Source of the DNA: Eleusine coracana subsp. coracana
Taxonomy: Eukaryota; Streptophyta; Magnoliopsida; Poales; Poaceae
Length of the DNA stretch: 64,000 bases
Reading direction: 5' to 3'
Assembly: GCA_032690845.1 (NCBI GenBank)
Contig: CM064422.1
Coordinates: forward strand, 4,030,001-4,094,000
In this document: in pieces, positions 39,503-51,489 of the stretch
Position numbering within the stretch: position 1 is the stretch's first letter
How the letters are laid out: each line of letters opens with the position of its first letter
Position numbers and translations under genes: made by a program
The notes under the pieces: model-generated
The model's input: only the letters and a program-made list of their open reading frames with translations
Database searches by the model: none
Told to the model about the DNA's origin: nothing

Positions 39503-41415
39503 TCAGGGCAGCCGCCGCCTGAAGTTTCTACTGGTGCTTTGGTATGTACGGACCAGCAGACCGACACCTAACCCTACACCCACACAAACGCCAAGGCCAA
39601 TTCCAACACCAACATGGACACCAGCATTAAACCACGAAAGCTCACCATCCTCGCCCTCTATAAAGTCCTGCCTTGAGTACAAACTGTTATAGTCCACATC
39701 CACGTCTGTCTCTGCTTTGGGATCCTGGAATTCTGATACCTGAAATGAGTAACAGGAAAAGAAAGGATATTGTCATATATCTATGCCATAAAATGAGAAC
39801 ATCGTGCTATGGATGTATAGGATCAATCACATTAAAGGATCATATGACGGATTGCCAAACTATAAGCACTGGTGTCATAACATGAAATAGGACATCGTAT
39901 CTTGTGGTACAATAAAATCAACTATCTAAGCTCCCAGTTTCAAAGAGCATATATCTGCGAGCCTGATAAGAGACATGTCTGCCTGATAAGAGACATCTCA
40001 TCAGATGGGCATGAGCAACAACAATCCTGCCCAAAAGAAAAATCGATGGAAGGACCTGTGTGTCCACTGTCCATATGTGCACCTCAGTAGAAGGTCCCAT
40101 ACAGGAATATGATGTACTTAGCTTATGCAATGGCTGTTGTCAGGTTCATTATAATCTCCTAGTCATCCTCAAAAAAGTGTAATCATGCAGCAAGTAAGGA
40201 ACAACATTCAGATTTTGCTTCTTTTTGTTGAATAAAATAATAGAGTCTAAAAGCAAATGCATGATACAGCCAATCAACCATGATACCAACATCAAGAAAA
40301 CATTATTTCAGCTTCTAATATGAGAATAACATTATCTGGCCATGGAACAAATAATGTATAAACAATTAACAGGTCTGCTTGGGCATCAATATGTGAAATG
40401 GTATAATAAATAATGGAGTTGAAATAATAACATGTAAAAAATATATACATAGAAAAAACAGGAATTCTATGTTTTTAAAGTTGAAATTAAATTGTACATA
40501 TTTGCAGGAATGGTTCTTTTGTGGTTGACTAAACCAATATGGAATTAACAGCAAACAACTCAAGCCTAGTTCTTAAATAAAAAATTCCATAATTGTTTCA
40601 TTGCTATCACGTGGGGAAGTCCCTTAAGGAAAAATATAGTTCAGCACTCCTCAATGAGCGTCAATCACAAGAGTTCCTCACATTTAGGCTAAAGGTAAAC
40701 ATGTGGGAAGTTGGTACAAAAGGATGAGAGTGGTAAGTACCTTCAAAGACTCTTCATGTGACTCCTCTTTCTGTTCTTCAGTTGCTTCATTTTCAGGGAT
40801 GGAATCAAGCTTTAGTTTCATTTCAGACTTCCTCCGTGATATAATCTGGATTGTCTTTGTTAATATAATAGGAGTGCCAGAGAAAGTGCCAGCAATATAA
40901 ACCTCAATCACAGGATGTACAGATTCTGAGCATGTGGACAACTTTCCCTTCAAAAAGCTATTGCCTGATGCTGCTGATTGACACTTCATATTCCATTTCT
41001 TGCTGCTGTTCTTTGACTCCCCAACTACTCCATTGGCATTGCATAACTCTAGGTCTCCTGTGAGCAAGAGATCACTCTTATCAAACACCTGAAACCTCAC
41101 ACTCCCAGTCATCCTTATATTATCCGTGCTCACAAATGTAGCTTCCTCAGTCCTTCTGTCGACTCTATCTCTCCTTAGTGACGACGTGATGAACTCAGTG
41201 TGCATGCTACTCCGCTGGCCATTCACCTCAATAACAGTATCCGGTGACAGAGGGATGTGGTTGAGCGTGAGATGTTCTGGTGTAGACTCATTCACCACAC
41301 AATTGCTTACTCTAATATAGAACACCTTCAGGTCAAGCCAAGGTGAAGACCTTGGCGCATAAAGTGGGTGCATAATGATCTTCCTGGCAGCCTCAAAAGC
41401 CACCCCATCGCCCAT
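39503..41415 (-). CDS. At1g01500-like protein with C-terminal membrane anchor
   Basis: Two coding exons, 41415-40741 and 39739-39503, give 303 residues. The N-terminal half carries strongly conserved plant motifs (SPWLDLKVFYIRVSNCVVNE, STPEHLTLNHIPLSPDTVIE, GSVRFQVFDKSDLLLTGDLE, SGTPIILTKT) that I recognise as the uncharacterised At1g01500 family, sometimes mislabelled as an erythronate-4-phosphate dehydrogenase family. Residues about 266-288 form a glycine- and valine-alternating membrane span, followed by a basic tail ending in RNFRRRLP. A 5'-UTR intron is likely: its donor would be at 42064 and its acceptor directly before the ATG. Biochemical role unknown. Confidence 0.88.
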
Positions 41416-44400
41416 CTTTCAGTACCAAATAAACACAAAACCTTATTGCATTGACACGCACATCAATATGCAGATTACACGTCCCAAAACTCTTACTGGG
41501 GACACAAGAACAGTTGGAACTCCACCATCTGCAGAGGAATCAGACCAAACGTTAGTAGACATATATCAAAATAAGAGTATTTTAGTTGAATGTAAACCAG
41601 CCAATCTCAAAGCAAGCACTTTGGACACAAATTCTGGCAATACTGTTTTCGGAAACCCAATTTACACCAACGATTTCATATACTGGTATATATCAGATGT
41701 GACTCTAGTTCGAATAACCACGAGTAAGCAGAAGATAACAGCAATCAAATTGGAAAACAAATAATTACAAGACCAATCGCTATCGCGCCCAAAAAAAAAA
41801 ATCAGTCCCTCCAATTCCAAGTCTAAAAGGGCGGACCCGACGTGCGAGCAAGGGTTCAGTTGAACTCCCGATGGCTTCAGACGGCAATCCGGATTTCAGC
41901 AATCAACGAAGCAAACGAATCCTAATTCAACATATCGAACGAATTGGAGCATCCAATCCAGAACGAGTATGATTTGGCCTTGATCGCTCACATCAACCGA
42001 AAGAAGACTAGTGCAAAATTAACACCTAGAACAATCCATCCGAGCAAGCAAGGAGCTTCCTTACCAAAAAATCAATCGACGCCCCGATGGATCGGCACAT
42101 CCGGTGGCCGAAGCGAGGAGAGGCGGAGGCGAAGGCCAACGGCTGCCAGTGCTGCGGTGGGAGGAGGATGGAGACTTCAGCCGGCGGCACGGTGAGGCAC
42201 AAAGGGTTCGGATCGTTGGACGGTGGCGGAAGCCGGGATGCGAAGGCAGGCCGCGCACGCGGATGAGAGGAAGAAAGAAAAACACACAAGGCCGGGGGAC
42301 GGCAATGGATGATGTGGATAGATTTCGTAGAAAATATTTAGGGAATTTTCCTGGTTCATTTTATCACCCATACCAGTTTTCACAAACAAATAACTTTTTT
42401 ATATTTCCAGCTCACGCCAAATATTTGTGCAACCCAAGAACGAACTGCAATAACACATATTTGTACAGTAGTGTTTAACTATTTATCAGCATGGAATGCA
42501 AAGTTGCTTAATGACTGCAGAAGATGTGAACCCATCCAAGTCCAATGTACCAGATCTTTCGGAACAAAAGAATGACATACGTGGACTGGGGTGGGGTGCT
42601 ACGGTTCCGCCGGTTCAATCCATCGTCTCTCGCTCCAAAATATCTCTCGCCGCGCGGCACATCAACGTCCCAGATTGTGACTGATTAAGATAAACGGATT
42701 AGTTTGAGCCAGCTCTTCAGCTTGCGGCCACAAGCTTTGCAGGATGTATTCTGTCCACAGCTTCACGAGCAGTCCAATGGGCAATGGTTATTGTATTTGC
42801 GTGTTCCTCCATTCGGTTACTCAATGGATATAGAGAGTAAGTAAAAGGGCTTGCTAATTTTCAGTCGTCTAAAAGTTTTGGAGTTTTTAATCACCTTTTT
42901 TGAGTCATCTGTTTGAGCCATCCAATTTATATCCAATGATTGCTAATTATTATAAAAATATCTTATAAAAACAAAACAAAATACAAAGAAACAAACCGGT
43001 GACTGAAAACTTTCACTCACCTGAAATCTAGTAAATTCGTAAGTAAAATGAGTGTCTTTTAGAAGCATTTTAAATTTCAGCAAGCCAACAATCAATCCCC
43101 ATGAAGGATTGACCTTTTCACTTATTATTTCCAAAAGTAGACTGATTCTTTCTATCAATATAAATTTTTATAATTCTATGTTTGAACCGTATTTCCAAAA
43201 TAATTTATTTGCTACTCCGTACACCCCAAAAGGTAACACCATACTGTAAAGTTTTGCTTCTACTGAGGTCACAAAAAAAAATTTCATGAACTTAAATGGT
43301 AATCCTGAAAATATTTAAAGGCCTATAAAACAAAAACAATTCATATCCAGGTACATAAACTCCCAATCTATATAAGTTGCTAACCTCATGAAGTCTGTAA
43401 CTCTTCATTAAAAAAAGGATCCTACTAATTTTCAATCGATCGAAAGTTTGGATAACTTTTAATTGTCGCTTTAAACCTCGAATCTAGATCAAATGGTTAA
43501 TAAAAAAACAACTTGTCTATAGTTTATACATCAACATTTTTTTCCTCCTCTTACTAATACATATAGTCATAAAAAATAAATACTAGTATAACTTTAAGTA
43601 TTTTCTAAATGATTCAGAATTTTGATAACTTACAATCGTCTAAAAGAAGAAAATATTTTAAAAATATGAATGATGTGGCAATGTCAGCGTGGAAAACAGA
43701 AGGGAGAGAGAGAGAGAGAGTGTGTGTGTATTCTTTTCGCAAGTGTGAATGAACAATCACCTCCCGTATCTGCGATAGCCATGCTTTGCGTCATCATTTG
43801 CAACGCATGCCTAATTTCGATCTGATTTCCCAAGAAAAAAGTGTCAATACGCACATGTTAGGAAAAGTACAATCTGATGGCTACTCGAAACCAATTATTC
43901 CTGCTACCTAACAAGAGTAGTTGCCTACTTAACAAGAGGTCTTTTCCATTTCGACAAGGGCTACAGCTAAAAATAGCTAACATGAGTATTTGCTGGAAAA
44001 CATACTTCTGGACAAAGGAATAGACAATCAGCATTCAGCAAGGCATCACATTGATCCAGGGAGCAAGTTCCAGTACTAATACTTTGACGACAGACAACAG
44101 ATGCTTATTTGGACAATCGCAAACATCAGACCATAGTTTTCGTCTCTTGACACTGTTAAGATACTACAGAGAGTACCACATTCCACCTCTCGTGAGTTAT
44201 CTCAAAGAGGATAGCAAACAATGCAGAAGCATGCTATACATATGACACGACACAAGAACTTCACTTCTGGTATAATAAACAGAGTTCCGGTACATCATAA
44301 CTAAACATCCATTACATACTTGGCTTCTGCGTCACAAATTATCAGCAGAAATCCAGCAAATTAGAATTTTACAACATGTTACTGTCCTTTGCTTTGGATA

Positions 44401-44616
44401 ATAATACTACACAAGCAGGCCCGCACCAACTACGGTGATATTCTGGGTAGCACACTAGCACACATATTAAGGCAAAAATAATGGCTACAGGCAGTCGATA
44501 ACACATGACCGGGTACTACATATTGTCAGCGTACAGAGAAAAACACAACATGCATGATTATTACTGTAGAGCAGGCAGGTTGTGATGCCGCACAGAGAAC
44601 TTGATCTGAGCATGGA
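41416..44616. other. Intergenic with promoter of the At1g01500-like gene
   Basis: 41416-42064 is the probable 5'-UTR intron of the neighbouring gene and 42065-42290 its non-coding first exon and promoter start. 42400-44600 is AT-rich. Phrases of the type CTAATTTTCAATCG...AAAGTTTGGA recur at about 42853, 43426 and 43613, suggesting dispersed copies of one old repeat. A mixed (GA)n(GT)n microsatellite lies at 43704-43729. 44250-44616 should hold the AE7 3' UTR. No gene is supported. Confidence 0.5.
43704..43729 (+). repeat. Compound GA/GT microsatellite
   Basis: GGGAGAGAGAGAGAGAGAG is followed directly by TGTGTGTGTGT in an intergenic AT-rich setting. Confidence 0.9.
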
Positions 44617-44845
44617 TCAATGATCATTGGAGTATAGACATTCATCGACTAACTGGCGCAGGTTGGGGTTTTCCAGGGCTGCAGCAACTCTCTCCTTGTC
44701 ATTCAGCTGTTTGTTTACTGTCATTTGAAATCCATGGCATGTTAATATAACAGATATTAAAACAAAACAGTGCCATTTTGTTGTACACTGTAGGTGTTCT
44801 GCTGATAGAAACAAGTGTTTAGTAAGGCTAGCCTACTATGGCATA

Positions 44846-44886
<41 letters not shown>

Positions 44887-47343
44887 GCAATTACTCAGCA
44901 GTATACTCTTGTATATAAGTACAAAAACCAGCGCCTAGGCGTTGTGGTGTAACTAAAACTGTGTAGCGTCACGTGGCAACCCATCTACCCTCACAACGCC
45001 TAGGTGACAATTAGGTGCCACCACAAAAACTATAGTTTCACACACATCAGTATGATATTTTGACAAGGAGGTATAAGAAAGTACGGGGCAATTGACAGTA
45101 CCACAAGCAAATGAAAGAAGAAACCTAACTAAAGAAACTATTAATCAACTTTTACATGTTAGGCTTGAACATAGCACAAATTGTAACCTTTAAAGGTTTT
45201 ATTATCATCACTTCAAATATTTTACTACTACTTTTACCCAATAATGCTCGAATTTATATTGAATAAAAATAAATATGAGCATCGATTACATTTTGATGAT
45301 GCATGAAACAATATTTACACTAATAATAATGCAATTACGCTGGCCTGTAAAGAATGACTGAACTGCATAATATTTTAGATCTAGATATTAACCTATACAT
45401 CAGTTAAGACTTGTCACTATCCACACCTGATTCTTCATTAGCAAGAGATCCTGGAGCAACTTTGATGTCAATCTGCAAATTAGTATAACAGTAAAGGATT
45501 AAAAAATGCTTGATACCTGAATTCAACGAATTTGGAACAACTAAGTGCAAGCAGTGCTATTGTGAAATCACGGTGACAGACAAATTCCAGTAACTCATGG
45601 TCATCAAAGTGGAGTCTGCCATTTTATAATGACCAAACACCCACAAGGCAAGTATGTATTAGATATCAGCATATCTGATGTAGAAGCTATACTGCAAACA
45701 ACTTGACGGTTAGTTGCAACATAGCTACCTTCATACTCTAACAATGATAAATAGCTACTCCCTCATTTCTGGAATTGATGATATTCGGACACAGCACCAC
45801 AGTTGTTTTTTAGTTCATTTTGTCTGTCGAGAACAAGAAGATTTTGGGAATGGAGGGAGTATGAAATAGACATGGAAATCATGCATTGAAAACTGTCCAG
45901 TAAATGGAGTTCCATGGAACAGACAACACCAATGTAAGGTGCAGTTGTCGTATTACACAAATCTTGTCGATCACCATTATATGCCAGGCCAAATTAAATT
46001 GTCATCCTTTAACAATGTAAACAAAAATAGGCTCAAAAGTACAGATTTATCGTGTCCTGATGGCAGTATCAGAATATTACTAAATGGGCCTGCATATGAG
46101 CTCTTAAGATCATGAATGTTATATCGCAGCCTTGCTGGGTTTGTTTGTTTGGTTCTACTGGTCTAAACGATGCTCATGGAATTTCAAATATGCAGATTTA
46201 CAGCTTCTTGATAAATGAGACTAATAGGATCAAATGATAGATAGAATCCAGCAACTCCATCTATCACACTATGAAATGCATGCTCAATAACATAATGTAT
46301 AAAAAGCATCTCAGCTGGTCATAATAGCAAGGATTCTCGAATCTCGACACATAAACATATGAGGCACCTTGAAATGCGGAGGGAAGTTCTGCATCAACTT
46401 AAGTCGAAGGCACAAACCGATGACTGTAGCCATGCTACAGTGCTGTACAGTTGGCGTGAAGGTTATCCTGCAGAAAATTGTAGGATTTAAGTAATTGCCA
46501 AAAATTGTTAAGCTAGATATAGTCCTTCTTATGTGTTAATCAGTCGTCCCTTTCTTTTTTTTTTTCAGGTCAGTCTAATGGTAAGTTGGTACAGATGATG
46601 CCCCCAAACAAGCAAATGAACAGTGAAGCAGCTTAAGGTCAAGGGTATATCCTTTCAAAGACCCACTAGCAAGCATATGCAACGCCCCATAACCCCCTAG
46701 GTGTACTCCAATCTAAACCAGGACAAAGAAGGGAACACAATTCCAGATCCAGGCAGCCAGATCATGCACACGTTTCATAATTCAACCAGGAAGCCACAAG
46801 GATTCTTGGAATTTAAAGAAATCTCAGAGGAAGAACAACACAGGGCCAAGAAAATGTATTAATCACCACACACAATGGCCAGATATCAAGCAGGACCTCC
46901 CAGTCCCCGACCACTATTGTCATACTATCCTAGTAACAAGATTTTCAACAGCTCATTCCACAGTGACAACATTTTCTAGGAAGCATAAGGGCAAAATGGA
47001 GCGCGAGGATATGCTCACAGTATACGTACTGGATGCGTCCGAGCTTCTCGTCGACCGACACGGACTCCTCCGAGAGCACGCTGAGCTGCTCCAGCGAGTA
47101 GGGGTGCTCGGGGTCCTTGATGTCCCGCACCGTATCTGACACATGTAACGGCGGCACACAGGCCAACATCAGCCGGCGGAGCTAGCTATCGAGCGACAAG
47201 GGAGTGAAGAAAACGAGCGAGGGGTCCCAGAGCTCCGTACCGAAGACGTCGAGCGCGTCCAGCGCATCAGCGGCGTGGGGGTGCGCGGGGCGCTCCAGCC
47301 GCTCGTGCACCACAGGGTTCGCGTTGATCATGCCCACCGTCAT
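44617..47343 (-). CDS. AE7: AE7/MIP18 family cytosolic Fe-S assembly protein
   Basis: Five exons: 47343-47241, 47135-47030, 46467-46368, 45472-45427 and 44717-44617, in phase, 151 residues. AE7 (the plant homologue of human CIAO2B/MIP18) works in the CIA targeting complex that places Fe-S clusters in cytosolic and nuclear enzymes such as DNA polymerases and helicases. Diagnostic stretches are MTVGMINANPVVHERLERP, RDIKDPEHPYSLEQLSVLSE, ITFTPTVQHCSMATVIGLCL (with the conserved reactive cysteine at about residue 80), VAPGS and NKQLNDKERVAAALENPNL. The start MTVGMINANP matches the family; an upstream open frame is ignored. Intron 4 contains a TG microsatellite and intron 3 a Stowaway MITE. The promoter is shared with the divergent PPR gene. 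Confidence 0.96.
44847..44882 (+). repeat. (TG)18 microsatellite in AE7 intron 4
   Basis: Eighteen uninterrupted TG units lie between the last two coding exons of AE7, on the plus strand. It should be length-polymorphic. Confidence 0.95.
45756..45861. mobile_element. Stowaway MITE in AE7 intron 3
   Basis: The element runs 45758-45859 (102 bp) between TA dinucleotides. Its ends CTCCCTCATTTCTGGAA and, inverted from the right, CTCCCTCCATTCCCAA are the standard grass Stowaway termini (Tc1/mariner superfamily). It has no coding capacity. Confidence 0.88.
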
Positions 47344-47671
47344 CTTCCTCTCCCCCTCCTCTTCTCCTTGGATGCGGTGGTGCGAATTGATTTGGGAGAG
47401 CAGAATGGAAGAAGAGAGGAGAAGACAGAAAGACGACGAAGAGGAGAAAAAAAAAACTGTTTCGTTGGGTCTCAATCATTGGTGCGTTTCCCTGAGTTGC
47501 GGGGAAGCGTTACATGCGTCGGACCGTCTAGATCAATTGGCCCAAGATGTTTCAATCTCAAAACGGATCATGCGGCCCATGGGCTTTATCTCTGAAAGGC
47601 TGAAACTGTAAGGATCATCCTCGGATAGTCGGATCCACACTACGAAGTAGTGCTGTTGGCTCTTCCACGAC
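47344..47671. promoter_or_regulatory. Compact bidirectional promoter, AE7 and PPR gene
   Basis: Only 328 bases separate the start codons of AE7 (-) and the PPR gene (+), so leaders and core promoters of both must fit here. The AE7 side is purine-rich on the plus strand (GAAGAAGAGAGGAGAAGAC), that is CT-rich in AE7's sense, a common plant leader feature. No TATA box is evident for either gene. Confidence 0.7.
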
Positions 47672-50068
47672 ATGCAAAATGTCGCCTTAGAGGCCGGGGC
47701 CGCGGCGGCGGCGCGGCCGGCCGTGACCGCCGCCATCGACCACTACGCGCGGCTCCTGCAGCTCTGCCATAATGCTTCAAACCCTTCTGCCGGCCGCGCT
47801 ATCCATGCTCATGCCGTCAAGGCCGGCCTCCTACTCAGCGCCTACCTCTGCAACAACCTCCTCTCCTACTATGTAGCCGGCGCCGGCATCGGCAACAAGG
47901 AAGCGCACCGTCTGTTCAACGAAATTCCAGCAGGGCGGCGGAACGCGTTCACCTGGAACACGCTTCTGTCGATGTATGCCAAATCCGACCGCCTCGGTGA
48001 CGCCCGTGCCGTGTTCGCCGAAATGCCTGAGCGGGACGCTGTAGCCTGGACCGTCATGATCGTCGGGCTCAACCGCGCTGGACGCTTAAGAGAGGCCGTC
48101 AGGGCGTTCTTGGACATGGTCGGCGAAGGATTAGTACCAACGCAGTACACGCTCACGAACATGCTCTCGTCATGTGCAGCCGCAGAAGCCGGTGGTGTTG
48201 GGAGGAAGGTTCACTCCTTTGTCGTGAAGCTCGGGCTAGGTGGCTTCGTGTCCGTTGCCAACTCGGTGCTCAACATGTATGGTAAGTGTGGGGATGCCGA
48301 TACGGCAAGGGCTGTATTTGAAAGGATGCTGGTGCGCAGTGTGTCAAGCTGGAATGCCATGGTTTCGGTGTACGCGCGCCAAGGGAGGATGGACCTAGCT
48401 GTGTCCATGTTTGAAAACATGCCAGAACGTAGCATCGTATCATGGAACTCCATCATTTCAGGATACAACCAGAATGGGCTTGATGACATGGCCTTGAAGT
48501 TCTTCTCACGAATGATGAGTGGTTCTTCAATGGTGCCTGATAATTTCACATTCACCAGTGTCCTATCAGCTTGCGCTAACCTCATCAGGCTGAAGATGGG
48601 GAAGCAGGTGCACTCCTATATCTTGACGACTGGAATGCCATACAATGGCCAAGTCATAAATGCTCTCATCTCGATGTATGCAAAGTGCTGCAATGTTGAA
48701 AATGCCAGGATGATCATGGACCAGGCAGTGGTGAATGATCTCAATGTGATCTCCTTCACTGCTCTTCTGGAAGGCTATGTCAAGATCGGGGACATGAAGC
48801 AGGCAAGGGAAATCTTTGATGTTATGAATAACCGAGACGTTGTTGCCTGGACTGCAACAATTGTTGGCTATGAGCAGAATGGTCTGAATGAAGAAGCCAT
48901 GGATCTCTTCAGGTCCATGATAAAAGATGGTCCAGAGCCTAACAGCTATACGCTTGCTGCAGTTCTTAGTGTCTGTGCAAGCCTAGCATATCTTGATTAT
49001 GGCAAGCAGATTCACTGCAAGGCCATCAGATTGTTGCAAGAGCAATCTGTCTCTGTTAGCAACGCCATCATCTCAATGTATGCAAGGTCAGGCAGCTTGC
49101 CATGGGCGAGGCGGGTGTTTGATCGGATTTCCTGGCGCAAGGAAACTGTCACATGGACATCGATGATCATGGCCCTGGCACAGCATGGCTTGGGAGAAGA
49201 AGCTGTTGGCCTCTTTGAAGAAATGCTTCATGTTGGTGTGAAACCAGATCGCATCACTTATGTTGGCGTGTTTTCAGCATGCACACATGCTGGTTTTGTC
49301 AAGGAAGGAAAGAGGTACTACGAGCAGATGCAGAAGAAGCATGGTGTTATACCAGAAATGAGCCATTATGCATGCATGGTCGACCTCCTTGCCCGTGCCG
49401 GCCTCCTATCGGAAGCTCAGGAATTCATCCAACGGATGTCTTCTGAACCAGATGCAATAGTTTGGGGTTCACTCCTTTCAGCCTGTAGGTTGCACAAAAA
49501 CGCAGACCTAGCAGAACTGGCAGCAGAGAAGCTGCTGTCAATTGACCCTGACAACAGTGGCGCCTATTCAGCTCTTGCCAATGTCTATTCTGCCTGCGGG
49601 AGATGGAATGACGCAGCAAGGATCTGGAAGCTGAGGAAGGACAAAGCAGTGAAGAAGGAGACAGGTTTTAGCTGGATTCATATACACAATAAAGTCCACG
49701 TCTTCGGAGCAGACGATGTACTCCATCCACAGAGGGATGCAATCTACAAGAAAGCTGCAGAAATGTGGGCGGAGATTAAGAAGGCTGGCTTCGTCCCCGA
49801 CCTCAACTCTGTTTTGCATGATGTGGACGATGAGCTGAAAGAGGAGATGCTGAGCCGCCACAGCGAAAAGCTCACTATCGCATTCGGTCTCATCAGCACG
49901 CCAGACAAGACGACGCTGCGAATCATAAAGAACTTGCGTGTGTGCAATGACTGTCACACCGCTATCAAGTTCATCTCCAAGGTCGTGGACAGGGAGATCA
50001 TAGTGCGAGACGCGACGAGGTTTCATCATTTTAGAGATGGCCTCTGCTCATGTAAAGATTATTGGTAG
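47672..50068 (+). CDS. DYW-class pentatricopeptide repeat protein
   Basis: Intronless, 798 residues. PLS-type PPR repeats fill about residues 25-610 (for example NALISMYAKCCNVENARMI, VVAWTATIVGYEQNGLNEEA). E and E+ motifs follow (GSLLSACRLHKNADLAELAA, SGAYSALANVYSACGRWNDA). The DYW domain ends the protein with HSEKLTIAFGL, CNDCHTAIKFISKVVDREI and the terminal tripeptide DYW. The HxE and CxxCH residues of the deaminase-like fold are present, so C-to-U editing of organelle RNA is plausible. From memory it resembles the At2g22070 group. The N-terminus MQNVALEAGAAAAARPA is a weak organelle presequence. ATG 47672 is the first of the frame. Confidence 0.95.
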   Translation: MQNVALEAGAAAAARPAVTAAIDHYARLLQLCHNASNPSAGRAIHAHAVKAGLLLSAYLCNNLLSYYVAGAGIGNKEAHRLFNEIPAGRRNAFTWNTLLSMYAKSDRLGDARAVFAEMPERDAVAWTVMIVGLNRAGRLREAVRAFLDMVGEGLVPTQYTLTNMLSSCAAAEAGGVGRKVHSFVVKLGLGGFVSVANSVLNMYGKCGDADTARAVFERMLVRSVSSWNAMVSVYARQGRMDLAVSMFENMPERSIVSWNSIISGYNQNGLDDMALKFFSRMMSGSSMVPDNFTFTSVLSACANLIRLKMGKQVHSYILTTGMPYNGQVINALISMYAKCCNVENARMIMDQAVVNDLNVISFTALLEGYVKIGDMKQAREIFDVMNNRDVVAWTATIVGYEQNGLNEEAMDLFRSMIKDGPEPNSYTLAAVLSVCASLAYLDYGKQIHCKAIRLLQEQSVSVSNAIISMYARSGSLPWARRVFDRISWRKETVTWTSMIMALAQHGLGEEAVGLFEEMLHVGVKPDRITYVGVFSACTHAGFVKEGKRYYEQMQKKHGVIPEMSHYACMVDLLARAGLLSEAQEFIQRMSSEPDAIVWGSLLSACRLHKNADLAELAAEKLLSIDPDNSGAYSALANVYSACGRWNDAARIWKLRKDKAVKKETGFSWIHIHNKVHVFGADDVLHPQRDAIYKKAAEMWAEIKKAGFVPDLNSVLHDVDDELKEEMLSRHSEKLTIAFGLISTPDKTTLRIIKNLRVCNDCHTAIKFISKVVDREIIVRDATRFHHFRDGLCSCKDYW

Positions 50069-50854
50069 AAAACCTTGCATAAGTTGAATGGAACTGATCA
50101 ATGTTTTCATTGTTCATATATCCGAGGCCAATGTTCAACAACATCCAGCTCAGTAATCCATGATTGATATTTGTAAACCATCCAGGTCAGATAATAGTAT
50201 CCTTTGATGTTCACATTGAGAGGGACTTATTTATTGTCAGATATTGAATTAAAACTAACATAGGTGAATTATGACTCGTTCTTTTATTGTTTTGTACACG
50301 TGTTGTAACAGAGGGATTGTTTGTGTATGCATTGCTATATTCTGTCATCAGTTTTAGCATTTAGGTCGATTAATGCAGAAGACGCGAGGTTTATGAACAG
50401 TATATTTTGTTGATATCTGTTGTATGTTACGAATGGTGCTCGAGTTTTCCTTGGATTATTGGTTCCCAAAATTTATAATTTCTTACTAAGCAAACTTGGC
50501 AGTTCAGCTTCAAATTTCAAATATTGAATCCACAGTTTAATCTTGAAAGTCAACATCACAAGGCATATCGTGACACTGCAAAAATAATTCATGGACGTTC
50601 ACTGACGCTCGATTGACAGGGGAAGCAAATATCCCGAGACAAGCAATAAACTTGTTAACGCACCAACATGCAAACTTGTTTCCCGCCTTCAAAAGAATGG
50701 TAACATGTCAACTCGCCAAAACAGTGTCAGTCAAAATTATCAGCGTAGTGAAAATCTATATTCCTAGCTACATATCCAAAAGGTAGCCTATCCCACAGAG
50801 CAGAAAGTTGATCTTTCGAAGTGGCAATGAAAATTGTTCATCTCGAAATTGACC
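50069..50854. other. Convergent 3' regions of the PPR gene and DPM3
   Basis: The two stop codons face each other across 786 bases of AT-rich sequence, which should contain both 3' UTRs. I see no exon, inverted repeat or microsatellite. Confidence 0.6.
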
Positions 50855-51489
50855 TCATTCAGAGCCTAAATCAACACCATTCTTTGCTAAAAATTCCTTT
50901 GCCTCCGCAATATCCTGCATATTAAACTCAAATATGTGAGAACAAACCGAACACATGGTTCTAGTTGGCATTTCTTTCTCATGGTCACTATGGAGATTCA
51001 AGCATTACACGAGGGGGCACTCAAATACTGTCCAAGATTCCTCAATATTGAAAATTTACTATCGGGTGTTAAAATAGCTAACCTTTTGCAGTAGTATTGC
51101 TTCTTGAGGACAAGTTGGGAAGAACATAAGTCCAAATCCAACCATAAAAAGGCCGTAGCATCCAAGAGCCACTATCAAGTAGATCGGAAGCTGAACCAGC
51201 AAAAGAACAAAGTCAAAAACAAACTAGTTCCTCTGTACTTAAGTGATTAACGTTCAGTCAATGATAATTAGCTTGTTTATTGTTTATTACTCCTCCAGCC
51301 ATGAATATCAAGTATTCCCAACTGAAGGGAGTACTAATCACTTTGCATAAATTATCAAATTACAAGTGAAAAATCAGCGACACTGACCAGCCAAGTATAA
51401 CTTCTTGGAACAGTCGAGGTTTCAAGGAGTGCAATCCAGACAGCTGAGATTGCTACAAGCACTGCAACAATCTTGAATATGTGCTTCAT
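50855..51489 (-). CDS. DPMS3: Dolichol-phosphate mannosyltransferase subunit 3
   Basis: Three exons, 51489-51388, 51190-51083 and 50914-50855, give 89 residues. DPM3 is the small ER-membrane subunit that anchors the catalytic DPM1 subunit, which makes dolichol-phosphate-mannose for N-glycans and GPI anchors. Two membrane spans are seen (about 5-24 and 37-57; core LPIYLIVALGCYGLFMVGFG), with the conserved PRSYTWL between them and FPTCPQEAILLQKDIAEAKE leading to the C-terminal KNGVDLGSE. A 5'-UTR intron is inferred from an acceptor just upstream at 51511-51510 and a GTAAGT donor at 53554, placing the first exon at about 53555-53780 and a 2.0-kb intron between. Confidence 0.94.
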
